Source of the DNA: Hydractinia symbiolongicarpus
Taxonomy: Eukaryota; Cnidaria; Hydrozoa; Anthoathecata; Hydractiniidae
Assembly (NCBI RefSeq): GCF_029227915.1
Contig: NC_079887.1
Span: forward strand, 11,656,001-11,720,000
Length of the DNA: 64,000 bases
Direction: 5' to 3'
Shown: positions 1 to 11,176 of the stretch, piece by piece
Layout: the number at the start of each line of letters is the position of its first letter
Numbering within the stretch: position 1 is the first letter of the stretch
Position numbers and translations under genes: made by a program
The notes under the pieces: model-generated
Told to the model about the DNA's origin: nothing
What the model saw: only the letters and a program-made list of their open reading frames with translations
Databases searched by the model: none

Positions 1-230
1 GATTTTTAAAAAATCTAATACGAATTTTATACGATTTTCATACGAATTGTCATACGAATTATATTCTCTTTTATACGATTTTCATACGAATTGTCATACG
101 AATTATATTCTCTTTCATACGAATTGTCATACGAATTATATTCTCTTTCATACGAATTGTCATACGAATTATATTCTCTTTTATACAAATTTTCATACGA
201 ATTATATTTCGTTTTTAAACTTTTAAAATG
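1..230. repeat. TACGAATT-rich tandem repeat
   Basis: Short, slightly irregular tandem units built from CATACGAATT and ATTATATTCTCTTT blocks run from the window edge. Small ORFs across it are low complexity (repeating SYELYSL) and are judged not to be genes. The array may continue beyond the window. Confidence 0.85.
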
Positions 231-895
231 CGATCTAAGAAAACATTTCTATCGCCGTTTTTCGTTTTTCAACTTTTAAAATGCGATCTGAAAAACATTT
301 CTATCGCCGTTTTTCGTTTTTAAACTTTTAAAATGCGATCTAAAAAAAAAACATTTCTATCGCCGTTTTTCGTTTTTCAACTTTTAACATGCGATCTAAA
401 AAAAAACATTTCTATCGCGTTTTTCGTTTTAAAACTTTTGAAAATGCGATCTAAAAAAACATTTCTATCGCCGTTTTTCGTTTTTAAACTTTTAAAATGC
501 GATCTAAAAAAACATTTCTATCGCCGCTTTTCGTTTTTAAACTTTTAAAATGCGATCTAAAAAAAAAACATTTCTATCGCCGTTTTTCGTTTTTCAACTT
601 TTAACATGCGATCTAAAAAAACATTTCTATCGCCGGTTTTTGTTTTTCAACTTTTGAAAATGCGATCTAAAAAAAAACATTTCTATCGCCGTTTTTCGTT
701 TTTCAACTTTTAACATGCGATCTAAAAAAAACATTTCTATCGCCGTTTTTCGTTTTAAAACTTTTGAAAATGCGATCTAAAAAAACATTTCTATCGCCTT
801 TTTTCGTTTTTAAACTTTTAAAATGCTATCTAAAAAAACATTTCTATCGCGTTTTTCGTTTTAAAACTTTTAAAATGCGATCTAAAAAAATATTT
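225..895. repeat. 53-56 bp minisatellite array
   Basis: About twelve or thirteen tandem copies of a 53-56 bp unit containing GCGATCTAAAAAAACATTTC, then CTATCGCCGTTTTTCG and an AAACTTTTAAAATG-like junction. Copies differ mainly in A-run length and in TTTTTAAAC versus TTTTCAAC. Reading frames through it encode only the repeat and are not called as genes. Confidence 0.9.
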
Positions 896-984
896 TATTT
901 TGAAACTCATATACGAATTTAATACAATGTCAAACGATTTTCTTTTTTTTAAACCATACGCATCTAAATAAAATCTCATACGAA

Positions 985-1095
985 TTTTTTGTTAAACTCG
1001 TACGAATTTAACTCATACGAATTTAATTTAAAACTCATACGAATTTAATTTAAAACTCATACGAATTTAATTTAAAACTCATACGAATGTTATAC
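985..1095. repeat. 22-bp tandem repeat (AACTCATACGAATTTAATTT)
   Basis: Four to five direct copies of a 22-bp unit starting AACTCATACGAATTT. It shares the word CATACGAATT with the first array, so the two arrays probably have a common origin. Confidence 0.8.
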
Positions 1096-1250
1096 AAATT
1101 TAGAAAAATTTCATACAAATTTAATTACTGTATGGCAAAAGAAAATTCGTATAGCATATACGATTTTTTTGATACGAATTGCTTTGAATTTTGTAGATGA
1201 CCCCTAACAAGTAGTCTACATCTTTCAAGTAGATTATAAATAAATCAAAC

Positions 1251-1868
1251 TCAATCTATAATAATTGTATTATTCTTGTTCTTATTTTTGGCTGGACCTC
1301 CGTTCCTGTTAAAGAAGGACCGAATATCCTTTGATTTTGGTACGTTTGTTTGGTCAGTCGCTTTTCTCTTCTTCTTCTTATTTCTCTGTTGATTGATATG
1401 TTGATTTGGATTGGCAATAACAACTGGTATTTGTTCAATGAATGATCCCATAATAATTTCTTCCTTCGGCTCACAATAAAGTTTGAGTACGAGTTCCTCA
1501 TATCTTTTCAAAAGAAGATGTCCCAGGACACTAGCTGGCATTGTTACTTTGATGATGCATGGAATTTCCAAACCCCCCTGGAATAACGGTGATCGTTTAT
1601 AGTGTGTAGCTGTCAGTTCTGCTTCCACATTGGCACCTCTGTCCAACAGAAACTTTGTTGGCCGAGATATCTCCCTTGGCAAATGGCCAACGGTTGTTTG
1701 GACACCACCATCAGCTTGTAATGTTTTGATTGCGAACATGTCAAAGACATTATTTTCTTCGAATAAACACGTTAACTTTTCTTCCTCAGATGAGCCCCAA
1801 ACATCACGATACAGGTAAAAACCACGAATAGCAGCTGAAAAAACGAAACTCTTGTTTGCATGAGCCAT
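1251..1868 (-). CDS. HIRAN-domain protein with PIP-like C-terminal motif
   Basis: This uninterrupted 205-residue ORF has no recognised orthologue. Residues about 8-120 resemble a HIRAN domain: an N-terminal FxxxIxGFYLYRDVW strand, the ExNNxFDxxAI signature (EENNVFDMFAIKTL), then GHLPREISRPTKFLLDRG and a GGLEIPC segment. HIRAN domains bind DNA 3' ends, as in HLTF and some bacterial proteins. The C-terminal 45 residues are basic (a KKKKRK nuclear-signal-like run) followed by SKDIRSFF. That matches a PCNA-interacting box except for Ser in place of the usual Gln. The gene is transcribed away from a decayed pogo-like transposase, with 351 bp between the start codons. It could be a second gene of that transposon or an independent host gene. 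The intact frame beside a broken transposase is notable. The domain call rests on pattern recognition only. Confidence 0.6.
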   Translation of the reverse strand: MAHANKSFVFSAAIRGFYLYRDVWGSSEEEKLTCLFEENNVFDMFAIKTLQADGGVQTTVGHLPREISRPTKFLLDRGANVEAELTATHYKRSPLFQGGLEIPCIIKVTMPASVLGHLLLKRYEELVLKLYCEPKEEIIMGSFIEQIPVVIANPNQHINQQRNKKKKRKATDQTNVPKSKDIRSFFNRNGGPAKNKNKNNTIIID

Positions 1869-2219
1869 TTTGTCTTTGTTTTTGCAAGTGAAGTTTTTGC
1901 AAGTTATTATATTATTCTTGGATAAAAAGTAAACAATCGAAACTTGAAAGCGAACGTTCTATGGCTAGATGTGAACAGCGCCTAATAGAAAGAAACACTT
2001 GTCTATTTTTATAAAAGGAGCTTAAAGATTCGAATTCGAAATAAGGTGTTCTATTTGTAGATGTGCGTGGATGTGAGCAGTGCTTTAAAGAGAAGAAGAC
2101 ACAGGGTAGATAAAGCTTTACAAAGTAAAAACATTCAAATTTTCTACACAATAAACATTGATTGTGTTTCGCTGTGAAAAGTGGAAATAAGGTGTCTCGT
2201 TTTGGTTCCAGCTTGAATC
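1869..2219. promoter_or_regulatory. Divergent intergenic region between HIRAN ORF and transposase
   Basis: The 351 bp between two head-to-head start codons would have to hold both promoters if both genes are transcribed. I see no TATA box or initiator that I can support. The call is positional only. Confidence 0.25.
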
Positions 2220-4207
2220 ATGTCTATCCTTCAAAGCCTTGGTAAGATTAAAGAAATGAGAAACAGTGCTATGGCTAAAGAAAAGCAAGCTAACTCAGAT
2301 TTTACTGTTGGAAAATCAAATGAATCTTCAAAGAGGTTGCCATTAACAACCCAACAACAGCCATGTCACTCAGAGACAGGTCTTGGTGTTTTGGATTTCG
2401 ATGCAGTTTCAACGGCAGTAAGTAAAAACAACGTAAAGACTAAAAGAGAACGATATTACAAGTACACACACAAAGAGAGATTCAATATAGGAAAACATAC
2501 AGCAGAATTCGGTGCAAAGACCGCATTAAGAAAGTTCAAGGGACGATTCCCAAATTTAAACGAGAGTACCACACGTTCAATGAGGGAGAAGTATGAGAAA
2601 GAGATAAGATTGGCAAATCTTAAAGGACGTGATCCAGAGATGAAGTTAAAATCCGAGCGGCGTGGACGACCTCTTCTACTTGGATCAATCGATATGTTAG
2701 TGCAGAATTATTTACGAGTGAGTACCTATTTGAATTTACATGGTATTTTTCTCAACAGGACGATTTTTAGGCCATTTTTTTCAAGTGGGAGGAGGTCTGT
2801 GACACTTTTTTTATAAGAATAACTTCTTTCTATATTAATATCAGGGCGAGATTTCAGAGTTAGAACAAAATCAAATTGACTAATAAACCTGATATTTTGT
2901 TCTATCTATTACTTTTCTATTGAAGCAAAGTTTAACTATTTTACAGGCTGTTCGAGCACGTGGTGGTGTGGTTTCGTTTACCATTGCAGAATCAGTTGCG
3001 ATCGCTTTGATCAGAAAGCACCCGGAATATAACTTGGATCACATCAAAGTAACTGGCTCATCTTTTGCACAAAGCATCCTACGTAGAATGAAGTTCGTGA
3101 GGCAGTTTGGAACCACTGGCAAAGTACAAATCTCAGAAGATCTTCGTCAGGAGCTCTCAAAGAGTTTTTGTATGGTATCGTAAGCAAAATCGAAAAGCAT
3201 AAAATACCACACTCAATGGTGCTAAACCTAGATCAAACTCCTTCAAAGTATGTTCCAACCTCGAATAAGACCATGGCTAAACAGGGATCGAAAACCGTAC
3301 CAATTAAAGGGTCAACAGATAAACGATCTATAACGGCAACATCATTACAATCACACTGGAAGGACATTTCCTTCCTATTTAGCTGATTTACACTGGCAAA
3401 ACAAAGAAAAGTCTGCCTAGAGTTGATTTCCCAAAAAGCTTTAGTTTGAGTGCGAACCCAAAGCATTACAGCAATGAAACAGAAGCAATTAAGATCTTGG
3501 AGGATATCATAATACCTTACGTCAAAAAAGAAAGGAAGAAATTAGGTTCAAAGGAAGATCATTTCGCCCTTCTTATCATGAATGTATTCAAAGGCCAAAT
3601 GACACCCAAAGTGTTGAATGTTTTAAAAAACAATCACATCTTACTTCAAAGTGTGCCTGCGAATTTCACTTACCTCTTTCAACCCCTTGACGTCCAAGGT
3701 GGTCCTAACGGGTACGTCAAAAGAATGATGAAACAAAAATTTTCAGAATGGTACACTGCCAAGATCATGCAAGCTTTAGATGCGGGTAAGCCGCTTGCCG
3801 AAATAGAGGTGGATTTGAAGTTGTCGATCGTAAAGCCCCTACATGCCTAATGGATTATAGAGGTCTACAATCAAATGACCTCGGAAGAAGGAAAAAAGAT
3901 CTGTTTGAAAGGGTGGCAGGTGTCAGGTATTAAAGATGCAGTCGACCAAGGGTTATCTGAATTACCATCCCTGGATCCATTCGCAGATATAGCTCCCATG
4001 CTCGAGACTGGAATTGACGAAAGTGAAGCTCAAATCCAGTCAAATTCTCTCTTGGAAGACTCAAAGTACATAAGTGAATCTGGAAGAGATGGAGAGGAGG
4101 AAAGCGATTGTGAGTATGTTGATGGAGATGAAGTTGATGATGACGAAGGAGACGATCCTTTCGATGACGAGTCGGAGTCGGATGATGATGATGAAAATGA
4201 GGAATGA
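2220..4207 (+). pseudogene. Pogo-like (DDE_1 family) transposase, broken
   Basis: A two-exon transposase gene. Exon 1 (2220-2717) ends at a CGA|GTGAGT donor, and exon 2 starts at 2947 after TTTTACAG, phase 0. Exon 1 carries a basic DNA-binding-like region (residues about 75-160). Exon 2 onward carries the DDE_1 catalytic region: LNLDQTPSKY holds the first Asp, LLIMNVFKGQMT is the second block, and FQPLDV holds the third Asp. The second catalytic position is Asn rather than Asp. Further damage is a one-base frameshift in a T run near 3163-3168, in-frame stops at about 3380 (TAG) and 3848 (TAA), and frame disorder around 3340-3380. The tail (from about 4020) is very acidic, rich in Asp and Glu. 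The element is therefore inactive. Terminal inverted repeats were not found, so its ends are undefined. It lies head to head with the HIRAN ORF. Confidence 0.85.
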
Positions 4208-4960
4208 AGATCATAAGATTTTTTTTCATTTACTGTATTTAGGTAGACTTTCTAGAAAACATGTTACAATCAAAAAATATTACGAGTTCAACTCTTCATT
4301 TCAATTATAAACTCTAGTAACCTCCTAAAAGTACTTTCTTTGAAGTTTTTTTAAAGCTTTTGAGTGACTTTGTCTGCCTTTGTTCGATTAAAAAACACAC
4401 ATCTCTTTTCTAGTTAAAATTTATATAGTCGCGAAATTAAATAAAGAAGGCCTAAAATTTTAAAGACCCTTGATTCGCAAAATTTAATCCACGCAAAATC
4501 TTTAAATTCTCGTCTCGCGAAAATTAGTACACGCGAAAATTTATCCACTTAAGGTATATATAGCTTTTAGTAATTTTTTGGGCTAGCCACTATAAATATG
4601 CTTTACCTAGGGTAGAATATCATATAGAAAATCAACTTTAACAGTCCTTATTTTGTGTTCCCTAAAAGCCGTTAAAAATGGTAGTTGCAGATTAAAATGA
4701 TATATATATATCAATTTTTTTCGTTAAATTCCTCAAAATTAAATTTTCGCAAAAAATTAGACAGGCCTATCAATAAGGCCCATTGTTGCGTATTGTTGAA
4801 TTTCCGCGCCCGAAGGCGTAGGAAATTCTTTAAAACCGTCGTTTTTTTCTTTCGGAGCATTTTTTGAGAAAAATCGACCCTGGGATTTCACGTTGGTCCG
4901 TCACAGATGTAAACTTCGTACCCAAGCTCCTTAACTACTGGGAAGTCTAGTATTGACGCT
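4208..4960. other. Non-coding AT-rich stretch
   Basis: No credible gene. 4430-4560 contains repeated CGCGAAATT and CGCGAAAATT words like those in the MITE at 14.4-14.8 kb, so it may be a decayed relative. No clean terminal repeats are visible. Confidence 0.5.
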
Positions 4961-4964
4961 TCAG

Positions 4965-5850
4965 GCCAAAATTGGTATTTGTTTTCGACAAAATTTGGCA
5001 CAGTTAACAAAAAAGTATGCTGAACATAATGGTGACATAATAATTTTGATTTTTGTCACCTAAATGTCATTTTAGGCCAAAATTGGTCCAAAAATTAGAA
5101 CTACTTTATTTTCAACAAAATTTGGCACAGTTAACAAAAAAAGTATGCTGAACATAATGGTGACATAATAATTTTGGTTTTTGTCACCTAAATGTCATTT
5201 TAGGCCAAAATTGGTCCAAAAATTAGAACTACTTTATTTTCAACAAAATTTGGAACAGTTAACAAATAAAGTATGCTGAACATGATGGTGACATCAAAAT
5301 TTTGATTTCTTCTTACCTAAATGTCATTTCAGGCCAAAATTGGTCCAAAAATTAAAACTACTTTATTTTCAACAAAATCTGGCACTGTAAACAAATAAAG
5401 TATGCTGAACATAATGGTGACATCAAAATTTTGATTTCTTGTTACCTAAATGTCATTTTAGGCCAAAATTGGTCCAAAAATTAAAACTACTTTATTTTTG
5501 ACAAATTTTGGCACAATTAACAAAAAAAGTATGGTGAACATGATGGTGACATCAAAATTTTGGTTTTTTGCCACCTTAAATGTCATTTTAGGCCAAAATT
5601 GGTCCAAAAATTAAAACTACTTCATTTTCAACAAAAATTGGCAAAATTAACAAAAAAAAGTATGCTGAACATAATGGTGAAATCAAAATTTTGATTTTTG
5701 TCACCTAAATGCCATTTTAGGCCAAAATTGGTCCAAAAATTAAAACCACTTCATTTTCGACAAAAATTGACACAGTTAATAAAAAAAGTATGCTGAAAAT
5801 GATGGTCACATCAAAATTTTGATTTTTTGTCAACTAATGCCGTTTAAGAC
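4965..5850. repeat. 129-bp tandem repeat, about 7 copies
   Basis: The word TAGGCCAAAATTGGTCC recurs at about 5073, 5201, 5330, 5459, 5589 and 5718, giving a period of 128-130 bp. Each unit also holds CAACAAAATTTGGCACAGTT, AAAAGTATGCTGAACATAAT and a TGTCACCTAAATGTCATTTT block. Later copies are more diverged. No ORF spans the units. Confidence 0.9.
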
Positions 5851-7465
5851 CATAAACGTTTCAATCACAAGACTTTCAACCATGAATGATAGGCTGTATT
5901 TTTTGTTAGCAATTTATTTTAAAATGTGAGTTTATTATGACACGTTTCGTTTTGTTTGCGTTTGTTGTAAGATATAATGTCACTGATGGGCTTTATCTTC
6001 AGAGGTTCATGCACCAAACCCCTTCGAATGTTTGGCACAATAATACAACGAATTAGCAGGTTTTCATCAAATATTTTGGTAGCGCGCGGAAATTCTTAGA
6101 GCCCCCAGGGCTTCTTGTTGCTCTTCAAAAATGTTGCAACATCAACAAAATTCTGAAAAATGGGGAAAATGCTGTCCTATAGTTTCACAAAAGGTTTGGC
6201 TACCTGAAAGTTACTATCTCACAAATCGTCAAGTTGAAAACGGTTATTAGGCACTTTAAGAATTGAGGACGGGACAAAATGATGAAAGACTGGATCAAGT
6301 ACACTAATCTAGTATGTGAATAATCACCTTAAAGGGATCTGAGGTATAAAATGATGTTGGGCTTATATTATAGAGCTTAAAAAATTGGTGAACAAGTCTT
6401 TTTAAATTTTTTAAAAAGCTCTTTTCGTTCTCAAGATATTCACATTTAAAGAATTTCAGATTTAATTATGTTGCATAAATTATGATGTAACATTTCATTA
6501 GCAAATTTTGACATTTTCCGTCATCATCAATTTCAGACCTGTTAAGGGATATGCATTTAAAGTTTATCAATGCATAGATATTATAAAGGTGAATTGATTA
6601 ACATACATTTTTTTGACAAAATGACACTTATTTGCTCATCCCAGGCCTCTTATTTTTAGGGATGACTCCATAACTTGGGATCTGCATGTCGGTTTGCAAT
6701 CTTTGATCCGCTTTAAATTGTTCCAAGCCAGCTGATTTTTAAGTTTTCAGCAATAACTTTCCAAACATTCCCTCTCTGTGTTGTCCGTGCTTTATATTTG
6801 TAGGGTTAAAAAAGAAGCACTTCTCTCAACAACGGTTTGTCCTTACGAACATTCCAAACCATATGTGACCTTAAAAAGTTTTTAAAAAATAGTAGAAAAA
6901 GCAGCTTTTACTTTCGTACACACAATTTGGTTTTTTCACAGATTAGCTATACACTTATATTACATTTATGTAACAAATTTGAAGAAAAGTATGTACATAA
7001 TGATGATTTTACCTTTTTTGACACTTTGCAATTTCTTCATCCATTTTTATCAAGTAAAGCGAAAAAGAAAGTTGTCACCTTTATTTCATGATGCGAAACC
7101 ATATGTCTTCATGTTGTGAACTTTTGCTAGATGGCTGAATAGGTGGAATCACCTGGTTCTAAGCATGCACAGTGTTGAAAAATTACAGAATTTTAGGAAA
7201 TTCTCGTCCTTAAAACTTCCCGTCCTTATTTCTTAAGGTGCCTATTTGAAGTGCTGGTATGGTCATCCTTTGGAAAAAAATGAGTGGACATCCATTTCCC
7301 TGCTGTTATACAAAGAATCTTTACAAGACAGTTAGTTTTTTATTCTGACCTGAGTGACATGTAACCTGTAACTGAGTAATTTGTAGTTATTTTTATTTTT
7401 TAGAATATGCAAAGGATAGCCGAAATATGTGATGTATTAAAGTTATGATTGTAATCAGTTAGAAC
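5851..7465. other. Intergenic region upstream of fukutin, with dispersed repeat copy
   Basis: No gene is seen. About 6330-6690 shares blocks with about 21286-21440: GGTATAAAATGATGT, GGGCTTATATTATAG, a TGACACT-TTTGCTC segment, and ACTTGGGATC. It is therefore one copy of an unnamed dispersed repeat. The last few hundred bases should contain the fukutin promoter, but no motif could be assigned. Confidence 0.55.
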
Positions 7466-8818
7466 ATGGGTAAATCACTACTGTACATGGCAGTCCTGGC
7501 ATCTTCAAGTTTCCTTCTCACACAGTTGATAGCTATGTATTATTTTGATTTCTCTCCACCCCAGTCAATTTTGGCGAAGTTTAGAGGTCAGACGCATTTG
7601 TTAACAAATGTAAAACTCCTGCAAAGTTTGTGCACTAGAAGTAGTCTTCACTGTATCTTAGTTGATAAACATTTGTTGCAAAAATTTCGTAGTCATGAGA
7701 TCGAACACAGGCAGACTGGTGCACATGATCATCAAAGTTGTAATTTTTTTTGTAACATTTATGGAACTACTTTTTTGATCAAAGGCATTGATTTTCACAA
7801 CAATAATGAATTTTTTGTAAAGTCTTTGGTGGATGCTGGTTTCACTGTAGTTGTTGATGAGAACTTTGACAAACGTGAGGAGTCACTAGAGCATCGTCAT
7901 GGAAAATACAAATTAAAATATCACTTATTCCTTGAGAAGAATGGTGCTTTTATACATGTAGTTATTGTTTATCCCCGATTAAATAGAGAATGGAGTAACG
8001 AATGTAAACTTACATTGGTTCGTAATTGGTTTCATTATTTAGACACCTCACAGTACTGCACTCATGAAAACATATTTAAAAAAATTGATTATGCAAAAGC
8101 TGTCATTGATGGAGTAAACATTTATATACCAAAATATTTATCCCTTTTTTTAGAGGAACTTCAGAGTACAAAATTTATACCATGTAACTATAACCAAGCC
8201 AGGTCTTTTTATTCAACTTATGGAATGGATACAACCCATGAAAGTGATATGTTTAAGTCTAAAGCCAATCACATATTATCACTTGTTATTGAGATTTTAT
8301 CAACATTAAATGTCCGGTTTTGGTTAAGTAGTGGTACATGTTTAGGATGGTACCGACAGTGTGACTTTATATCACACAGTAAGGATGTTGATATTGGGAT
8401 ATGGATAAAAGACTATAACCAACATATCATTGAAGCATTCAGTGAAAAGGGATTGCATTTAAAACATCTATTTGGAAAGTTAGAAGATAGTTTTGAATTA
8501 TCTTTTTCAATGGATGATCTCAAATTAGATATATTTTTTTTCTATGAAGAAGATAACATAATGTGGAATGGTGGTACTCAAGTTAGGACTGGTAAAAAGT
8601 TTAAATATATTTTTCAGAAATTCAAATTGTGTTGGACTACATTGCATAATTTACTAGTTCGAATTCCTTGCAAAACAAATAAATATATTTTGGCAAATTA
8701 CGGTGAAAACTGGAATAAATTAATAAAGTCTTGGGACTGGAAAGCAAGTCCGCCCAACGTTCATGAGAATGGTGAGTGGCCAGAAGAAGAAAGAGAAAAA
8801 GTGATTCAATTATTTTAA
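7466..8818 (+). CDS. FKTN: Fukutin, ribitol-5-phosphate transferase
   Basis: An intact single-exon ORF of 450 residues (human fukutin is 461). Fukutin is a Golgi type II membrane enzyme that adds ribitol-5-phosphate to the O-mannosyl glycan of alpha-dystroglycan. Visible hallmarks are a short N-terminus with one membrane anchor (about residues 5-26), a stem, and a C-terminal LicD/nucleotidyltransferase-fold domain. That domain carries FWLSSGTCLGWYRQC and then SKDVDIGIW with the metal-binding DxD (about residues 285-312). Next come KLDIFFFYEE, MWNGGTQVRTGKKFKY and a final WDWKASPPNV block, all in the family order. The Met at 7466 is followed directly by the hydrophobic anchor. An intron-free coding region is unusual next to heavily spliced neighbours and may reflect intron loss or retroposition. 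Confidence 0.95.
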   Translation: MGKSLLYMAVLASSSFLLTQLIAMYYFDFSPPQSILAKFRGQTHLLTNVKLLQSLCTRSSLHCILVDKHLLQKFRSHEIEHRQTGAHDHQSCNFFCNIYGTTFLIKGIDFHNNNEFFVKSLVDAGFTVVVDENFDKREESLEHRHGKYKLKYHLFLEKNGAFIHVVIVYPRLNREWSNECKLTLVRNWFHYLDTSQYCTHENIFKKIDYAKAVIDGVNIYIPKYLSLFLEELQSTKFIPCNYNQARSFYSTYGMDTTHESDMFKSKANHILSLVIEILSTLNVRFWLSSGTCLGWYRQCDFISHSKDVDIGIWIKDYNQHIIEAFSEKGLHLKHLFGKLEDSFELSFSMDDLKLDIFFFYEEDNIMWNGGTQVRTGKKFKYIFQKFKLCWTTLHNLLVRIPCKTNKYILANYGENWNKLIKSWDWKASPPNVHENGEWPEEEREKVIQLF

Positions 8819-9595
8819 ACTGCACATATTATATACTTAAAATAGTAAAGGTCAATATATAAACTTATGTACTTTGTTCTGTTTACATGACTATTTTTTT
8901 ATTTTAGTTTATCTTATGGTATTTTTTAAACAAAAATAGGTACTTGATTACGCAACTACAGAGACTACAGTCTATTTACATTTCTTCTATTTGTGGTTTT
9001 ATAGCTTCAGGGTGATGGCAAATTTACATAATATACTATTTTCGGAATAACATTATTTTCTTATTATTTAGCCTGATGAGGTTTTACATAATTTGGTGCT
9101 TTTTCGGGTAAAATATTTTGATATTATTTATAGTTATAGTTTAATGAATTATTTTTGTATATTTTAATTTATTTCCAAATCATAGATTTCATATGTAAAA
9201 TGAAGTTTTTTTTGTAGAATACACCAAGTTATAAGTTATGGAACAGTTTCATGTATATATGAATGTATTTTTTAGACCACAGATCATAGCTTTAAGTTAT
9301 AAACAAAGAGCAAGAACTTCTGTGCACTTTTGGTACTAAATGTGTTTTCGTTTTATGTGTGAAAAAAGCCAACAACTGCACTAAGCCTTTTATTAATTTT
9401 GGGCTGATGGTGGCAGAAGCATCTCATGACTATTTGCTACTAAACTTATCATGTTGTTAAGAAACCTTGAAAAATATAAAAGAATAATCTAATATTGTAT
9501 ATTTTTTCAGACGCTTATCTGTTTGGGTACTAAAATATATTTTATACAAACAGGCTTTTTTTTAACATCTCTTTTTTATTAGAATAAATGTAAGC
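8819..9595. other. Intergenic FKTN-TAF7
   Basis: AT-rich, with no ORF or RNA gene that I can support. It must hold the fukutin 3' end and the TAF7 promoter, as both genes point the same way. Confidence 0.6.
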
Positions 9596-10600
9596 ATGTC
9601 TGGTTCAAGTAAAGCAAAGTCCAAAAACAAAGAAGGTAAGACTAAATCATCGAAAAGTGATGCTGATAAGTTTACTGAGTTGGAGCATCAACTTATTCTA
9701 AGACTGCCAGAGCCATATGCTGCCACTTTAGATCATGCTTTACAAAATGGGGGACTGAAAGATCGTTTGCAAATAGAGTTTGAAGACAATGTGAGAAATG
9801 CAAGTGTGAAGTTTGATGATGTATTGTTTCGTGCTAAATTATATGATTTACCAACAATAACCGAATCCTGGAAAACATTTGACAAGAAAAGTTTGTGGAA
9901 GACTGGCGACATATGTCAAATTTTAATTTGCAAGGATCCAGAAAGTGTTGAAATAAGTTCCGACGAAGAGGAAACATCTTTCGACTACCTAAAAAAACAA
10001 CTTCATCAGGCAAAAAAATATCAGTATCCTCATGGTCTAACCCCTCCTTTAAAAAATGTACGAAAACGACGTTTCCGCAAGACTGCGAAACAGAAATACG
10101 TGGATGCACCTGAAATTGAAAAAGAAGTTAAAAGGTTACTGCGTGCAGATGTAAGTGCTGTCGATGTTAAATTCGAAATTGTTAATGACGAGTTAGAAAA
10201 GCAAAAGCAGGAAGAACAGGAGGATGAAATCGATGTAGGTGGACCTTCAATTGAACAATTTGATGAGCATTCTAACATGAGTAGCGTTTTAGGTTCAGAT
10301 AACGAGGGTGGACAAAATGAAGCTGACATATTACCAGACATCAGTAGTAGTGAGGATGAAGATAGCACACCAAAATCAACAAAAGATTCACACCATTCGG
10401 GTCATTCCAGGCTGAAACATGCAGAATGTGAGAAACGTATAAAGGAATTAAAAACGAAGCAATTAGAACAGGAGATGAAGATTGCAAACGCAGCAAATCC
10501 GTTTTTAAAACAGAGATTTCAAACTGTGTTAGATGAAATGAAGAAAGAAGAGGAACAGCTGTTGGGTGAACTAGATGGAATTAACCTTTCACCAAAGTGA
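9596..10600 (+). CDS. TAF7: TFIID subunit 7 (TAF7)
   Basis: An intact single-exon ORF of 334 residues, close to the roughly 350 residues usual for TAF7. TAF7 is a nuclear TFIID component that binds TAF1 and restrains its acetyltransferase activity. Residues about 27-125 form the conserved TAF7 N-terminal domain: LEHQLILRLPEPYA, then a strand block with a V-x-F core, AKLYDLPTITESWKTFDKKS and KTGDICQIL. This is followed by KYPHGLTPPLKNVRKRRFRKT, the basic junction typical of the family (written with the ORF's QYPHGL spelling in the genome). The middle is acidic (EEEQED-like and SSEDED stretches). The C-terminus (about 275-325) is a charged coiled coil rich in Lys, Glu and Gln. A basic Ser/Lys-rich leader precedes the domain. 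No break is seen. Confidence 0.95.
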   Translation: MSGSSKAKSKNKEGKTKSSKSDADKFTELEHQLILRLPEPYAATLDHALQNGGLKDRLQIEFEDNVRNASVKFDDVLFRAKLYDLPTITESWKTFDKKSLWKTGDICQILICKDPESVEISSDEEETSFDYLKKQLHQAKKYQYPHGLTPPLKNVRKRRFRKTAKQKYVDAPEIEKEVKRLLRADVSAVDVKFEIVNDELEKQKQEEQEDEIDVGGPSIEQFDEHSNMSSVLGSDNEGGQNEADILPDISSSEDEDSTPKSTKDSHHSGHSRLKHAECEKRIKELKTKQLEQEMKIANAANPFLKQRFQTVLDEMKKEEEQLLGELDGINLSPK

Positions 10601-11176
10601 ATTGTTCAGGATATTGTGTTTTTTTACATGCATTTGTGTACTGTGTTTTTAAAACAATCAAGAGGATGTAAAATCGATTAAGCTCATCGTTTTAAATTAA
10701 ACCTATATTCATAAAAAAGGTTCTGTTGTTCAATCAATGAATCTGCTTTTAAATTTCATAAGTTTATCTCATCTGGTATGACTGACTACTGCACTATCAC
10801 ATGTGTCATATAATTTTTTGTATAATATGATGTAAAAACCTAAGCAAATTAAAATATAGAAATTAATTTCTTTGTTATATTTTTCGCTCTGGTATATTTA
10901 AAAGTAATTGTCTGCACAAGTGACATTAGGTTGTACTTGAATAGTCATGTCTTTCCATTTAAAGTTCTCATTCAAAAACACAAGTAAGTGCTGAAAAACT
11001 TTGTCTAAGACTTTTTCTGTCCCCAGAGCCAAACATAAATTATATTACTTAAGAACTGCCGTTTTCTAGAAATTTATCGTTTACATTGACATGTAATTTA
11101 TGTGTATACGGTATTGTCTATTATTAGTAGCTGTTATAAATATTTTGTTTATATCCATATACTCTACACGGAAAGT
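10601..11176. other. Intergenic TAF7-TANGO2
   Basis: No gene seen. The short hydrophobic frame just upstream of the TANGO2 Met is considered leader or intronic sequence, because the family starts at the MCI motif. Confidence 0.5.

Noticed and set aside
91-548. Small ORFs in the left minisatellites
   Set aside because: Low-complexity translation of tandem repeats with no start context or conservation signal.
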